A stretch of 64,000 bases of DNA from Brevirhabdus pacifica. Lineage in GTDB: Bacteria > Pseudomonadota > Alphaproteobacteria > Rhodobacterales > Rhodobacteraceae. Under the pieces are notes generated by a model. It made no database searches. It worked only from the letters and a program-made list of their open reading frames with translations, and was not told where the DNA came from. Made by a program: the position numbers and the translations under genes. The DNA lies in NCBI RefSeq assembly GCF_002797755.1, contig NZ_PGFI01000011.1:744001-808000 (forward strand), given 5' to 3'. Positions 1 to 8,175 of the stretch are shown piece after piece; position 1 is the first letter of the stretch, and every line of letters begins with the position of its first letter.

Positions 1-84
1 CTGACCATCGGCATCATCGGCTTCCTGCTGGATCGGGTGATGTTCGCGATGCAGTCCTTCTTCACCTTCTCGACCCAGCGGTGA
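1..84 (+). CDS. nrtB: Nitrate ABC transporter permease, C-terminal end (partial)
   Basis: The first 27 codons form the tail of an open frame that enters from the left edge and stops at 82-84. The peptide is hydrophobic and aromatic (LTIGIIGFLLDRVMF...), as at the end of the last membrane helix of NrtB/SsuC/TauC-type permeases. Its stop overlaps the candidate GTG start of the ATPase gene, so the two are probably translationally coupled. The substrate is inferred from the nitrate genes downstream; the fragment alone cannot prove it. Confidence 0.6.
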   Translation: MTIGIIGFLLDRVMFAMQSFFTFSTQR

Positions 85-89
85 TCGGC

Positions 90-1769
90 ATGAGCATCCT
101 GTCATTCAAATCCGTCGGCAAGGGCTTCGGCGAGGGGACCAACCGGACCGAGATCCTGAAGAATATCAACCTGGAGGTGGCCGAGGGGGAGTTCGTGGCG
201 ATCCTGGGTTTCTCGGGGACCGGCAAATCCACCCTGATGAACCTCGTCGCCGGGCTGGAGATGCCGGACAGCGGTAGCCTGACCTTCCGTGGCCGCCCGG
301 TCACCGGCCCCGCGCCCGACCGGGGCCTTGTTTTCCAAAGCTACAGCCTGATGCCTTGGCTGACCGTGCGCGGCAACGTCCTGCTGGCGGTCGAGGCGGT
401 CCACGCTGAGCTGTCGCGCGCCGCGCGGGGGGCAAAGGCCGACCATTACATCGCCATGGTGGGCCTGTCCCACGCGGCCCATCGCTATCCGTCCGAGCTG
501 TCGGGCGGCATGCGCCAGCGGGTCGCCGTCGCCCGGGCCCTGGCGATGGAGCCCGAGCTTCTGCTTCTGGATGAGCCGCTGTCCGCGCTGGATGCGCTGA
601 CCCGCGCGAACCTCGCCGACGAGATCCTGGACATCTGGGAGGCCGATCAGCGGACCTGCATCCTCATCACCAACGACGTGGACGAGGCAATCCTGCTGGC
701 CGACCGGATCATCGTGCTGAACCCCGACGGCACCCTTGCCGACCCGGTCAGCGTCACGATCCCGCGCCCGCGCAACCGCGAGGCCATGAACCACGACGAG
801 GATTTCAAGCGCCTGCGCGCCCGCGTCACCCAGTATCTGATGGACGTGGGCTTTGCCGCCAAAGGGGCCGAGACCCGCCGGCTGCCCGATGTCACCCCCA
901 TCCACGAGATGCTGCCCGAGGCGGTGCGCGGCGCCCGCGAAGGTATGATCGAGGAGCGTTTCCTGGACATCTCGCAGCTGCACAAGATCTACGCCACGCC
1001 CAAGGGGCCGCTGACGGTGGTCGAGAATTTCGACCTCAAGATCAACCAGGGAGAGTTCATCAGCCTGATCGGCCACTCGGGCTGCGGCAAGTCAACGGTG
1101 CTGACCATGGCGGCCGGGCTGAACGATATCAGCAAGGGCGCGATCAAGCTCGACGGTCGCCACGTGGAGGGGGCGGATCCCGAACGCGCGGTGGTCTTCC
1201 AGTCGCCCAACCTTTTTCCCTGGCTCACCGCCCGGGAGAATGTCGCGATCGGCGTCGATCGGGTCTATCCGCGTGCTTCGCAGGCCGAGCGCCAGGACGT
1301 GGTCGAATACTACCTTGAACGGGTGGGTCTGGGCGAGGCGATGGACCGGCCCGCCCACGCTATGTCCAACGGCATGAAACAGCGCGTGGGCATCGCGCGC
1401 GCCTTCGCCCTGTCGCCCAAACTGCTGCTGCTGGACGAGCCCTTCGGCATGCTCGACAGCCTGACCCGCTGGGAATTGCAGGAGGTGCTGATGGAGGTCT
1501 GGTCGCGCACCCGCGTGACCGCGATCTGCGTCACCCATGATGTCGACGAGGCGATCCTGCTGGCCGACCGCGTGGTGATGATGACCAACGGCCCCCGCGC
1601 CACGATCGGCCGGATCACCGAGGTGGAGCTGCCGCGCCCGCGCAGCCGAAAGGCGCTTCTGGCCCATCCGGATTACTACGAATACCGGCAGGAAGTCCTT
1701 GATTTCCTGACCGAATACGAACACGGGGCCAAGCCCGCCCCGAAACCTGCAACCCTTGCGGCGGAGTAA
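90..1769 (+). CDS. Nitrate ABC transporter ATP-binding protein, tandem ATPase fusion (NrtC-NrtD type)
   Basis: About 559 residues with two complete ABC ATPase domains in one chain. Domain 1 has Walker A GFSGTGKST near residues 40-48, signature LSGGMRQRV and Walker B LLLLDEP. Domain 2 has Walker A GHSGCGKST near 330, a variant signature MSNGMKQRV, and LLLLDEP. Both end in the DVDEAILLADR segment typical of the NrtD/SsuB/TauB group. It should energise nitrate (or nitrite/cyanate) uptake with the permease whose end lies just upstream. The ATG at 90 is preferred; a GTG at 81 overlapping the permease stop is an alternative. Cyanobacterial NrtC fuses one ATPase to a solute-binding domain, whereas here two ATPases are fused, so a single polypeptide can supply both nucleotide-binding sites. 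Confidence 0.85.
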   Translation: MSILSFKSVGKGFGEGTNRTEILKNINLEVAEGEFVAILGFSGTGKSTLMNLVAGLEMPDSGSLTFRGRPVTGPAPDRGLVFQSYSLMPWLTVRGNVLLAVEAVHAELSRAARGAKADHYIAMVGLSHAAHRYPSELSGGMRQRVAVARALAMEPELLLLDEPLSALDALTRANLADEILDIWEADQRTCILITNDVDEAILLADRIIVLNPDGTLADPVSVTIPRPRNREAMNHDEDFKRLRARVTQYLMDVGFAAKGAETRRLPDVTPIHEMLPEAVRGAREGMIEERFLDISQLHKIYATPKGPLTVVENFDLKINQGEFISLIGHSGCGKSTVLTMAAGLNDISKGAIKLDGRHVEGADPERAVVFQSPNLFPWLTARENVAIGVDRVYPRASQAERQDVVEYYLERVGLGEAMDRPAHAMSNGMKQRVGIARAFALSPKLLLLDEPFGMLDSLTRWELQEVLMEVWSRTRVTAICVTHDVDEAILLADRVVMMTNGPRATIGRITEVELPRPRSRKALLAHPDYYEYRQEVLDFLTEYEHGAKPAPKPATLAAE

Positions 1770-1772
1770 GAC

Positions 1773-4217
1773 ATGGCCAAGAACCTGATCGTCATCGGGG
1801 CCGGCATGGCCTCGGGCAGGATGCTGGAGCATCTTCTCGAGGACCAGGCCGGCGACTGGAACATCACCCTTTTCAATGCCGAGCCGCGGGGTAACTACAA
1901 CCGCCTGATGCTCTCGCCCGTGCTGTCGGGCGAAAAGACCTATGACGAGATCGTCACCCATGACGCGGCCTGGTACGAGCGGCACGGCGTCACCTGCCGC
2001 TTTGGCGAGCGGGTGCTGCGCATCGACCGCGACCGCCGCATCGTCGAGGGGGAGAACGGGGCGCTGCCCTATGACCGGCTGGTGATCGCCACCGGCTCCA
2101 ACCCCTTCATGATCCCGCTGCCGGGGCACGACCTGGAGGGGGTGATCCCCTACCGCGACCTCGAGGATACCGAGCGGATGATGGCGCTGGAAAACCGCCC
2201 GGACGCCCGCGCCGTGGTCATCGGCGGTGGCCTTCTGGGGCTGGAGGCGGCGGCCGGCATGAAGGCGCGGGGCATCGACGTCACCGTCGTCCATGTCATG
2301 GGTCACCTGATGGAGCGTCAGCTTGACGAGGCCGCGGGCTACCTGCTGCGCAAGGCGCTGGAGGGCAGGGGGATCAAGGTCCTGACCTCGGCCAATTCCA
2401 AGGAAATACTGGGCCGCGACGGCTATGTCCGTGCCCTGCTGCTGGACGATGGCACAAGCATCCCCTGCGATCTGCTGGTGATGGCGGTGGGTATCCGGCC
2501 CAACGTGGCGCTGGCCCAGGCGGCGGGGCTGGCGGTGGGCCGGGGCATCCACGTGGACGACGCGATGGTCACGTCCGACCCGTCGATCCTGGCGGTCGGC
2601 GAATGCGTCGAGCATCAGGGCGCGGTCTTCGGCCTGGTGGCACCCCTCTACGACCAGGCGCGGGTCGCGGCCGAGACCCTGGGCGAGCGGCCCGCGAACT
2701 TCGTCGCGAAGGAGCTTGCCACCAAGCTGAAGGTCACCGGCTGCGATCTTTTCAGTGCCGGCGATTTCGCCGAGGGCGAGGGCCGCGAGGACATTGTCTT
2801 TCGCGACCCGGCACGGGGTGTCTACAAGCGGCTGGTGCTGGAGGGGGAACGCCTGGTGGGCGCGGTCATGTACGGCGAGACCGGGGACGGGACCTGGTTC
2901 CACGGGCTGATCCAGGACCGCACCGATGTCAGCGGCATGCGCGAGACACTGATATTCGGACCCGCTTTCCAGGGGGGCGCCCCCGCGGACCCTTTGGCGG
3001 CCGTTGCAGCCTTGCCGGCTGACGCAGAGATCTGCGGCTGCAACGGCGTATGCAAATCCCGCATCGTGGAGGCCATCCGCGACGGTGCCGATACCCTGTC
3101 GGAGGTGCGCGCGCGCACCAAGGCCAGCGCCTCCTGCGGGACCTGCACGGGCCTGGTCGAGCAGGTGATGGCGCTGACCCTGGGCGATGATTTCCAGGCG
3201 CCGACGGTTCAGCCCATGTGCCCCTGCACACCGCTGACCCATATGGACGTGCGCCGGCTGATCCGCTCGCGCGGGCTGAAATCCATGGCGGCGGTGATGC
3301 AGGAATGCGGCTGGTCCACGTCCTGCGGCTGCGCCTCCTGCCGGCCGGCGCTGAACTATTACCTGCTGTGCGACTGGCCCGGCGAATACCGCGACGACGA
3401 CCAGAGCCGGTTCGTCAACGAGCGGATGCATTCCAACATCCAGAAGGATGGCACCTATTCGGTCGTGCCCCGCATGTGGGGCGGTATCACCACCGCCGAC
3501 GAGCTGCGCGCGATCGCGGACGCGGCCGACAAGTATCGGGTCCAGACCGTCAAGGTCACGGGCGGGCAGCGCATTGACCTGCTGGGCGTCAAGAAGCAGG
3601 ATCTGCCCGACATCTGGGCCGATCTGAACGCCGCCGGCATGGTCAGCGGCCAGGCCTATGCCAAGGGTCTGCGCACGGTGAAGACCTGCGTCGGAACGGA
3701 TCACTGCCGCTTTGGCACCCAGGACAGCACCGGCCTTGGCATTCGCATGGAAAAGGCCCTCTGGGGGGCGTGGACCCCGGCCAAGGTGAAGATGGCGGTC
3801 TCGGGCTGTCCGCGCAACTGCGCCGAGAGCACCTGCAAGGACGTGGGTGTGGTCTGCGTCGACTCGGGCTACGTGCTGCATGTCGGGGGCGCGGCGGGGC
3901 TGCACATCCGGGGCACCGTCATCCTGTGCACGCTGAAGACCGAGGACGAGGTGCTGGAGCACACCGCCGCGGTGGTGCAGCTCTACCGCGAGGAGGCGGC
4001 CTATCTCGAGCGGATGTACAAGTGGCTGGACAACGTGGGGCTTGAACACGTCACCGAGCGTGTCGTCACCGACGCCGAAAGCCGCGAGGCCCTGGCCGCG
4101 CGCTTCTACCACGCCCAACGCTTCATGCAGACCGACCCCTGGGCCGAGCGGACCCGGCCGGAATACCGCAGGCTTTATGCGCCCCTGGCGGACCTGACAC
4201 TGGAGGCAGCGGAATGA
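1773..4217 (+). CDS. nirB: Assimilatory nitrite reductase [NAD(P)H], large subunit
   Basis: 814 residues, the usual NirB length. Order: FAD/NAD(P)-binding oxidoreductase domain (GAGMASGRMLEHL at the N-terminus, second GGGLLGLEAAAG near 150), two BFD-like [2Fe-2S] modules (CGCNGVCK with CGTC near 418-455; CPC with CGCASC near 485-525), then the sulfite/nitrite reductase half. Siroheme-[4Fe-4S] ligands are visible as TCVGTDHC and SGCPRNC. It reduces nitrite to ammonium in the cytoplasm using NAD(P)H. Spacing to the ATPase gene is 3 bp, and its stop overlaps the nirD start (ATGA). Siroheme would come from cysG at the end of the same operon. Confidence 0.95.
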   Translation: MAKNLIVIGAGMASGRMLEHLLEDQAGDWNITLFNAEPRGNYNRLMLSPVLSGEKTYDEIVTHDAAWYERHGVTCRFGERVLRIDRDRRIVEGENGALPYDRLVIATGSNPFMIPLPGHDLEGVIPYRDLEDTERMMALENRPDARAVVIGGGLLGLEAAAGMKARGIDVTVVHVMGHLMERQLDEAAGYLLRKALEGRGIKVLTSANSKEILGRDGYVRALLLDDGTSIPCDLLVMAVGIRPNVALAQAAGLAVGRGIHVDDAMVTSDPSILAVGECVEHQGAVFGLVAPLYDQARVAAETLGERPANFVAKELATKLKVTGCDLFSAGDFAEGEGREDIVFRDPARGVYKRLVLEGERLVGAVMYGETGDGTWFHGLIQDRTDVSGMRETLIFGPAFQGGAPADPLAAVAALPADAEICGCNGVCKSRIVEAIRDGADTLSEVRARTKASASCGTCTGLVEQVMALTLGDDFQAPTVQPMCPCTPLTHMDVRRLIRSRGLKSMAAVMQECGWSTSCGCASCRPALNYYLLCDWPGEYRDDDQSRFVNERMHSNIQKDGTYSVVPRMWGGITTADELRAIADAADKYRVQTVKVTGGQRIDLLGVKKQDLPDIWADLNAAGMVSGQAYAKGLRTVKTCVGTDHCRFGTQDSTGLGIRMEKALWGAWTPAKVKMAVSGCPRNCAESTCKDVGVVCVDSGYVLHVGGAAGLHIRGTVILCTLKTEDEVLEHTAAVVQLYREEAAYLERMYKWLDNVGLEHVTERVVTDAESREALAARFYHAQRFMQTDPWAERTRPEYRRLYAPLADLTLEAAE

Positions 4218-4549
4218 CCGACTGGACAGACATTGGCGCGCTTGAGGATATTCCCCGGCGCGGGGCACGGGTGGTCAGGACGCGGCTGGGCTGTATCGCG
4301 GTGTTCCGCACCGTCGACGACGAGGTCTTTGCCGTCGACGACGCCTGCCCCCACAAGGGCGGTCCGCTGAGCGAGGGGATCGTTCACGGCCGCGCGGTCA
4401 CCTGCCCGCTGCACAACCTCGTGCTGCGGCTGGACACGGGCAAGGCGCAGGGCGCCGACGAGGGGGCGGTCGCCACCCATCCGATCGTGGTCGAGGGGGG
4501 GCGCATCCTGCTCGACGCCTCGGGCCTGCGGCGCGGGCGGGTGGCGTGA
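4214..4549 (+). CDS. nirD: Nitrite reductase [NAD(P)H] small subunit, Rieske type
   Basis: 111 residues with a Rieske fold. Both ligand pairs of a Rieske [2Fe-2S] cluster are present: C-P-H in DACPHKGGPL near residue 40 and C-P-L-H in TCPLHN near 59. Enterobacterial NirD proteins have lost these ligands, so this one probably still binds a cluster and can pass electrons. The gene overlaps nirB by 4 bp and meets nasA at TGATG, which makes coupled translation likely. It is the partner of NirB. Confidence 0.92.
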   Translation: MTDWTDIGALEDIPRRGARVVRTRLGCIAVFRTVDDEVFAVDDACPHKGGPLSEGIVHGRAVTCPLHNLVLRLDTGKAQGADEGAVATHPIVVEGGRILLDASGLRRGRVA

Positions 4550-7197
4550 TGGACGGCGCGCCTCCACCGGACACGGCCGGGCCCGGCGAGGTGCGGACCA
4601 CCTGCGCCTATTGCGGTGTCGGCTGCGGTATCCTCGCCCGGCCCGACGGGGCCGGCGGGATAACCTTGCGGGGCGACCCCGAACACCCTGCCAACCACGG
4701 GCGGCTCTGTTCGAAGGGCTTCGCGCTGGGCGAGACCCTGTCGCAGGAGGATCGCCTGCTGGCCCCCCGCGTGGACGGGCAGGAGGTGGGCTGGGACACC
4801 GCGCTGGGGCTGGTGGCCGACCGTTTCAGCCGCACCATCGCCGAGCATGGTCCCGACTCCGTGGCCTTCTACGTCTCGGGCCAGCTTCTGACCGAGGATT
4901 ACTATGTCGCCAACAAGCTGATGAAGGGGTTCATCGGCTCGGCCAATATCGACACCAACTCTCGCCTCTGCATGGCCTCGACCGTCGCGGGGCACCGGCG
5001 GGCTTTCGGCACGGACACGGTGCCCGGCACCTACGAGGATCTGGAACTGGCGGACCTGGTCGTGCTGGTGGGCAGCAACCTGGCGTGGTGTCACCCGGTG
5101 CTCTACCAGCGTCTGGCCGCCGCCAAGGCCGCCCGTCCCGGGATGAAGGTGGTGGTGGTTGATCCCCGCCGCACGGCGACTTGCGACCTGGCCGACATGC
5201 ACCTTGCCCTGCAGCCCGGCAGCGATGTCGCTCTTTTCAACCGGCTGCTGGCGGCCATCGACGCGAACGGGGCGACCGACCCCGCCTACCTGTCCCATGT
5301 CGAAGGCTATGACGCGGCCCTTGGCGCTGCCCGGGAAGAAGACGGCGCCACCACCGGCCTTTCCACCGAAGAGCTTGCCGCCTTTTGCAAGCTGTGGCTG
5401 GCGAACGAGCGGGTGGTCACGGTCTTCAGCCAGGGGGTGAACCAATCCTCCAGCGGCAGCGACAAGGTCAACGCGATCCTCAACTGCCACCTGGCGACCG
5501 GGCGCATCGGGCGGCCCGGGATGGGGCCATTCTCGGTCACCGGCCAGCCCAATGCCATGGGCGGGCGCGAGGTGGGCGGCCTGGCCAATACCCTGGCCTG
5601 CCACCTGGAGCTGGAGAATGCGGCGCATCGCGATCTGGTGCGCAGCTTCTGGGACGCCCCCGCCATCCCCGAGGCCGCCGGCCCCAAGGCCGTGGACCTG
5701 TTCCAGCGGGTGCGCGAGGGGCGGATCAAGGCCTTGTGGATCATCTGCACCAACCCGGCGGTGTCGATGCCCGACGCGGATGCCGTGCGCGACGCCATCG
5801 GGGCATGCGATTTCGTCGTGGTCAGCGACGTGACGGATGATACCGACACCGCCCGTCTGGCCCACGTGCTGCTGCCCGCCACGGGCTGGGGCGAAAAGGA
5901 CGGCACCGTCACCAATTCCGAGCGGATGATCAGCCGGCAGCGCGCCGTGCTGCCACCCGCCGGCCAGGCGCGGGCCGACTGGGACATCCTGGCCGAGGTC
6001 GGCCGCCGCATGGGCTGGACCGAGGCGTTCGATTATCGCTCCGCCGCCGAGATCTTCGACGAATACGCGGCCCTGTCGGGGCTTGCCGCCGCCATGGGAC
6101 GGGATTTCGATATTTCGGGCCTGGCGGGGCTTGGCCCCTCGGGCTACGCGGCGCTGCCGCCGACGCGCTGGCCGGTCACCGCCCAGGGCACCACCGAACG
6201 GTTCTTCGCCAAGGGCGGGTTCTTCACCCCTGACGGCCGCGCCCGCATGGTGCCGGTGACGGCGCGTCCCCCCGCCGCACGGACCGGGCCGCGCCATCCC
6301 TTCCGCCTGAACACCGGCCGCATCCGCGATCAGTGGCACACGATGACCCGCACCGCCAAGGCGCCCCGCCTCAACCAGCACCTGGGCGAGCCCTTCCTTG
6401 AGATCCATCCGGCCGACGCCGCCGCGCTGGGCGTGGCGCCCGCCACGCTGGTGCGGGTGGCCAACCCGACCGGAAGCTGCATTCTGCGCGCGCTGGTCAC
6501 CGACCGGGTGCAGCAGGGACAGGTCTTCGCGCCGATCCACTGGACCGGCGTGACGGCCCCCAGCGGCCGGATCGACGCCGTGGTGCCCGGCGTGACCGAT
6601 CCCCTTTCCGGCCAGCCCGAAAGCAAGGCCGCTGCGGTCGCCGTCACCCAGTGGAAAGCGGCCTGGTTCGGCTTTGCCGTCAGCACCGAACGGCTGCGGC
6701 CCGATTGCCCCTACTGGGCGCAGAGCCGGGTCGAGAACGGGTGGCGGGCCGAGCTTGCGGGTCAAGAGACCCCGTCCGACTGGGAGGCCGAGGCGCGGCG
6801 GCTTTTCGCGCGGCCCCAAACGCCCTGCCAGGTCATCACCGACCGCGCCGCCGGCACCACCCGCCTGGCTTTTTTCGAGGATGGGCGCCTGGTTGCAGCA
6901 CTTTTCACCGCGCCGGACCCGGTGGCCCTGTCGCGCGATCACCTGGTCTCCTTGCTGGGCACGCAGGCGGTGGCGCCGCTGTCGGGCCGGCCCGGCGCCG
7001 ACATGCCCGACCCGGGCCCGATCGTCTGTGCCTGCCTGAACGTGGGCGCCAATACCCTGGGCGCGGCCATCGCGGGCGGCGTCGACAGTGTCGCCGGGCT
7101 GGGCACCTGCACCTCGGCCGGGACCAACTGCGGCTCCTGCCGGCCAGAGCTGGCCGCGCTTCTCAACGCCGCCCGCCGGATGGAGGCCGCAGAATGA
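4549..7197 (+). CDS. nasA: Assimilatory nitrate reductase catalytic subunit (Mo-bisMGD)
   Basis: About 882 residues. The N-terminus has the [4Fe-4S] motif CAYCGVGC followed by a fourth Cys in GRLCSKG. Molybdopterin oxidoreductase and dinucleotide-binding domains follow (NSRLCMAS, GSNLAWCHPV, QWHTMTRTAKA). The C-terminus carries a BFD-like [2Fe-2S] module (VCACLNVG...CTSAGTNCGSC near 825-865), as in NasA proteins that receive electrons from a flavoprotein. No separate NasC-type reductase gene is visible in the window. ATG 4549 is chosen; GTG 4546 in frame is possible. It reduces nitrate to nitrite in the cytoplasm. Confidence 0.94.
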   Translation: MDGAPPPDTAGPGEVRTTCAYCGVGCGILARPDGAGGITLRGDPEHPANHGRLCSKGFALGETLSQEDRLLAPRVDGQEVGWDTALGLVADRFSRTIAEHGPDSVAFYVSGQLLTEDYYVANKLMKGFIGSANIDTNSRLCMASTVAGHRRAFGTDTVPGTYEDLELADLVVLVGSNLAWCHPVLYQRLAAAKAARPGMKVVVVDPRRTATCDLADMHLALQPGSDVALFNRLLAAIDANGATDPAYLSHVEGYDAALGAAREEDGATTGLSTEELAAFCKLWLANERVVTVFSQGVNQSSSGSDKVNAILNCHLATGRIGRPGMGPFSVTGQPNAMGGREVGGLANTLACHLELENAAHRDLVRSFWDAPAIPEAAGPKAVDLFQRVREGRIKALWIICTNPAVSMPDADAVRDAIGACDFVVVSDVTDDTDTARLAHVLLPATGWGEKDGTVTNSERMISRQRAVLPPAGQARADWDILAEVGRRMGWTEAFDYRSAAEIFDEYAALSGLAAAMGRDFDISGLAGLGPSGYAALPPTRWPVTAQGTTERFFAKGGFFTPDGRARMVPVTARPPAARTGPRHPFRLNTGRIRDQWHTMTRTAKAPRLNQHLGEPFLEIHPADAAALGVAPATLVRVANPTGSCILRALVTDRVQQGQVFAPIHWTGVTAPSGRIDAVVPGVTDPLSGQPESKAAAVAVTQWKAAWFGFAVSTERLRPDCPYWAQSRVENGWRAELAGQETPSDWEAEARRLFARPQTPCQVITDRAAGTTRLAFFEDGRLVAALFTAPDPVALSRDHLVSLLGTQAVAPLSGRPGADMPDPGPIVCACLNVGANTLGAAIAGGVDSVAGLGTCTSAGTNCGSCRPELAALLNAARRMEAAE

Positions 7198-8165
7198 CCC
7201 TTGCGCCCTATGTTGCGATCCTGGGTCGCGGGCAGGGGCGCGCCCGGTCGCTGACCATGCCCGAGGCCCAGGCCGCGATGGAGGTGATCCTGTCGGGCCG
7301 GGCAGAGCCCGAGGCGATTGGCGCGCTGCTGATGCTGCTGCGCATGAAGGGCGAGACGGCAGAAGAGATCGCCGGCCTGACGCGGGCCGCCCGGGAGGCG
7401 CTGCCCCCCCTGCAGGGGCAGGGCAGCGTGGAATGCGTGGCGATCGACTGGCCTTCCTACGCCGCGGGCCGGACCCGGGGGCAGCCCTGGTTCCTGGCGG
7501 CGGCCAAGCTGGTGTCGCAGGCGGGCTTCCCGGTCCTCCTTCACGGCTGGAATTCCCACCAGATGGCCGCGGCCTCTCCCCGCGCGGCGCTGGGGGATCT
7601 GGGCATCGCGCAGGCCGCATGGGGCGAAGCCCCCGCGATCCTTGCCCGCGACCGGATCGTCTATGTCCCGCTGGAAACTATGCAGCCGCGTCTGATGGAT
7701 CTGCTGCGCCTGCGCGACGTGCTGGGCCTGCGGTCCTGTATCAACACGGTTCTGCGGATGCTGAACCCCGCCGGGGCGCCGGTCAGCCTGCAGGGTGTCT
7801 TCCACCCGTCCTACCGCGAGTTGCAGCGCGACGCGGCGCTGCTGCTGGGCCAGCCCGCGTTGCGGGTCCTGAAGGGCGGCGGCGGCGAGTTCGAGCATCA
7901 CCCGGCCAAGGACATCACCCTGCATGGCCTGTCGGACGGCGCGCCCTGGGAAGGATCCACCGGCGCCCCGGTCAGCGGCCACCGGCGCCTGTCGGAGACG
8001 GGCGCCACCCTGGCCGAGGTCTGGCACGGCGCGCGCGCCGATCCCTTTGCCGAGGCCATCGTCACCAGCACCGCCGCCCTTGCCCTGGCGGCCACGGGCC
8101 TAGCCGACGCCGCACCGCTGGCGCGGGACCTGTGGCACCGCCGTCACCAAGCCAACGCCGCCTGA
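7194..8165 (+). CDS. TrpD-like glycosyltransferase-family protein of the nitrate operon
   Basis: 323 residues resembling the anthranilate phosphoribosyltransferase fold: the N-terminal helical part has EAIGALLMLLRMKGET, and a Gly-rich GGGGEFEHHP lies near 230. The hallmark TrpD motifs GTGGD and KHGN are replaced (DWPSYAAGR and LLHGWNSH), so normal anthranilate chemistry is unlikely. It resembles TrpD2/YbiB-like proteins, some of which bind nucleic acid. The start overlaps the nasA stop (ATGA) and cysG starts 10 bp after its stop, so it is embedded in the nitrate operon. Its role there is unknown; a link to cofactor or nucleotide chemistry is only a guess. Confidence 0.75.
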   Translation: MTLAPYVAILGRGQGRARSLTMPEAQAAMEVILSGRAEPEAIGALLMLLRMKGETAEEIAGLTRAAREALPPLQGQGSVECVAIDWPSYAAGRTRGQPWFLAAAKLVSQAGFPVLLHGWNSHQMAAASPRAALGDLGIAQAAWGEAPAILARDRIVYVPLETMQPRLMDLLRLRDVLGLRSCINTVLRMLNPAGAPVSLQGVFHPSYRELQRDAALLLGQPALRVLKGGGGEFEHHPAKDITLHGLSDGAPWEGSTGAPVSGHRRLSETGATLAEVWHGARADPFAEAIVTSTAALALAATGLADAAPLARDLWHRRHQANAA

Positions 8166-8175
8166 GGGGACCATA

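Noticed and set aside
1092-7620. Very long - strand open frames (over 1000 residues each) opposite nirB and nasA
   Set aside because: They are shadows of GC-rich coding sequence with composition like PAGAQRH and no domain; the + strand proteins are complete and recognisable.
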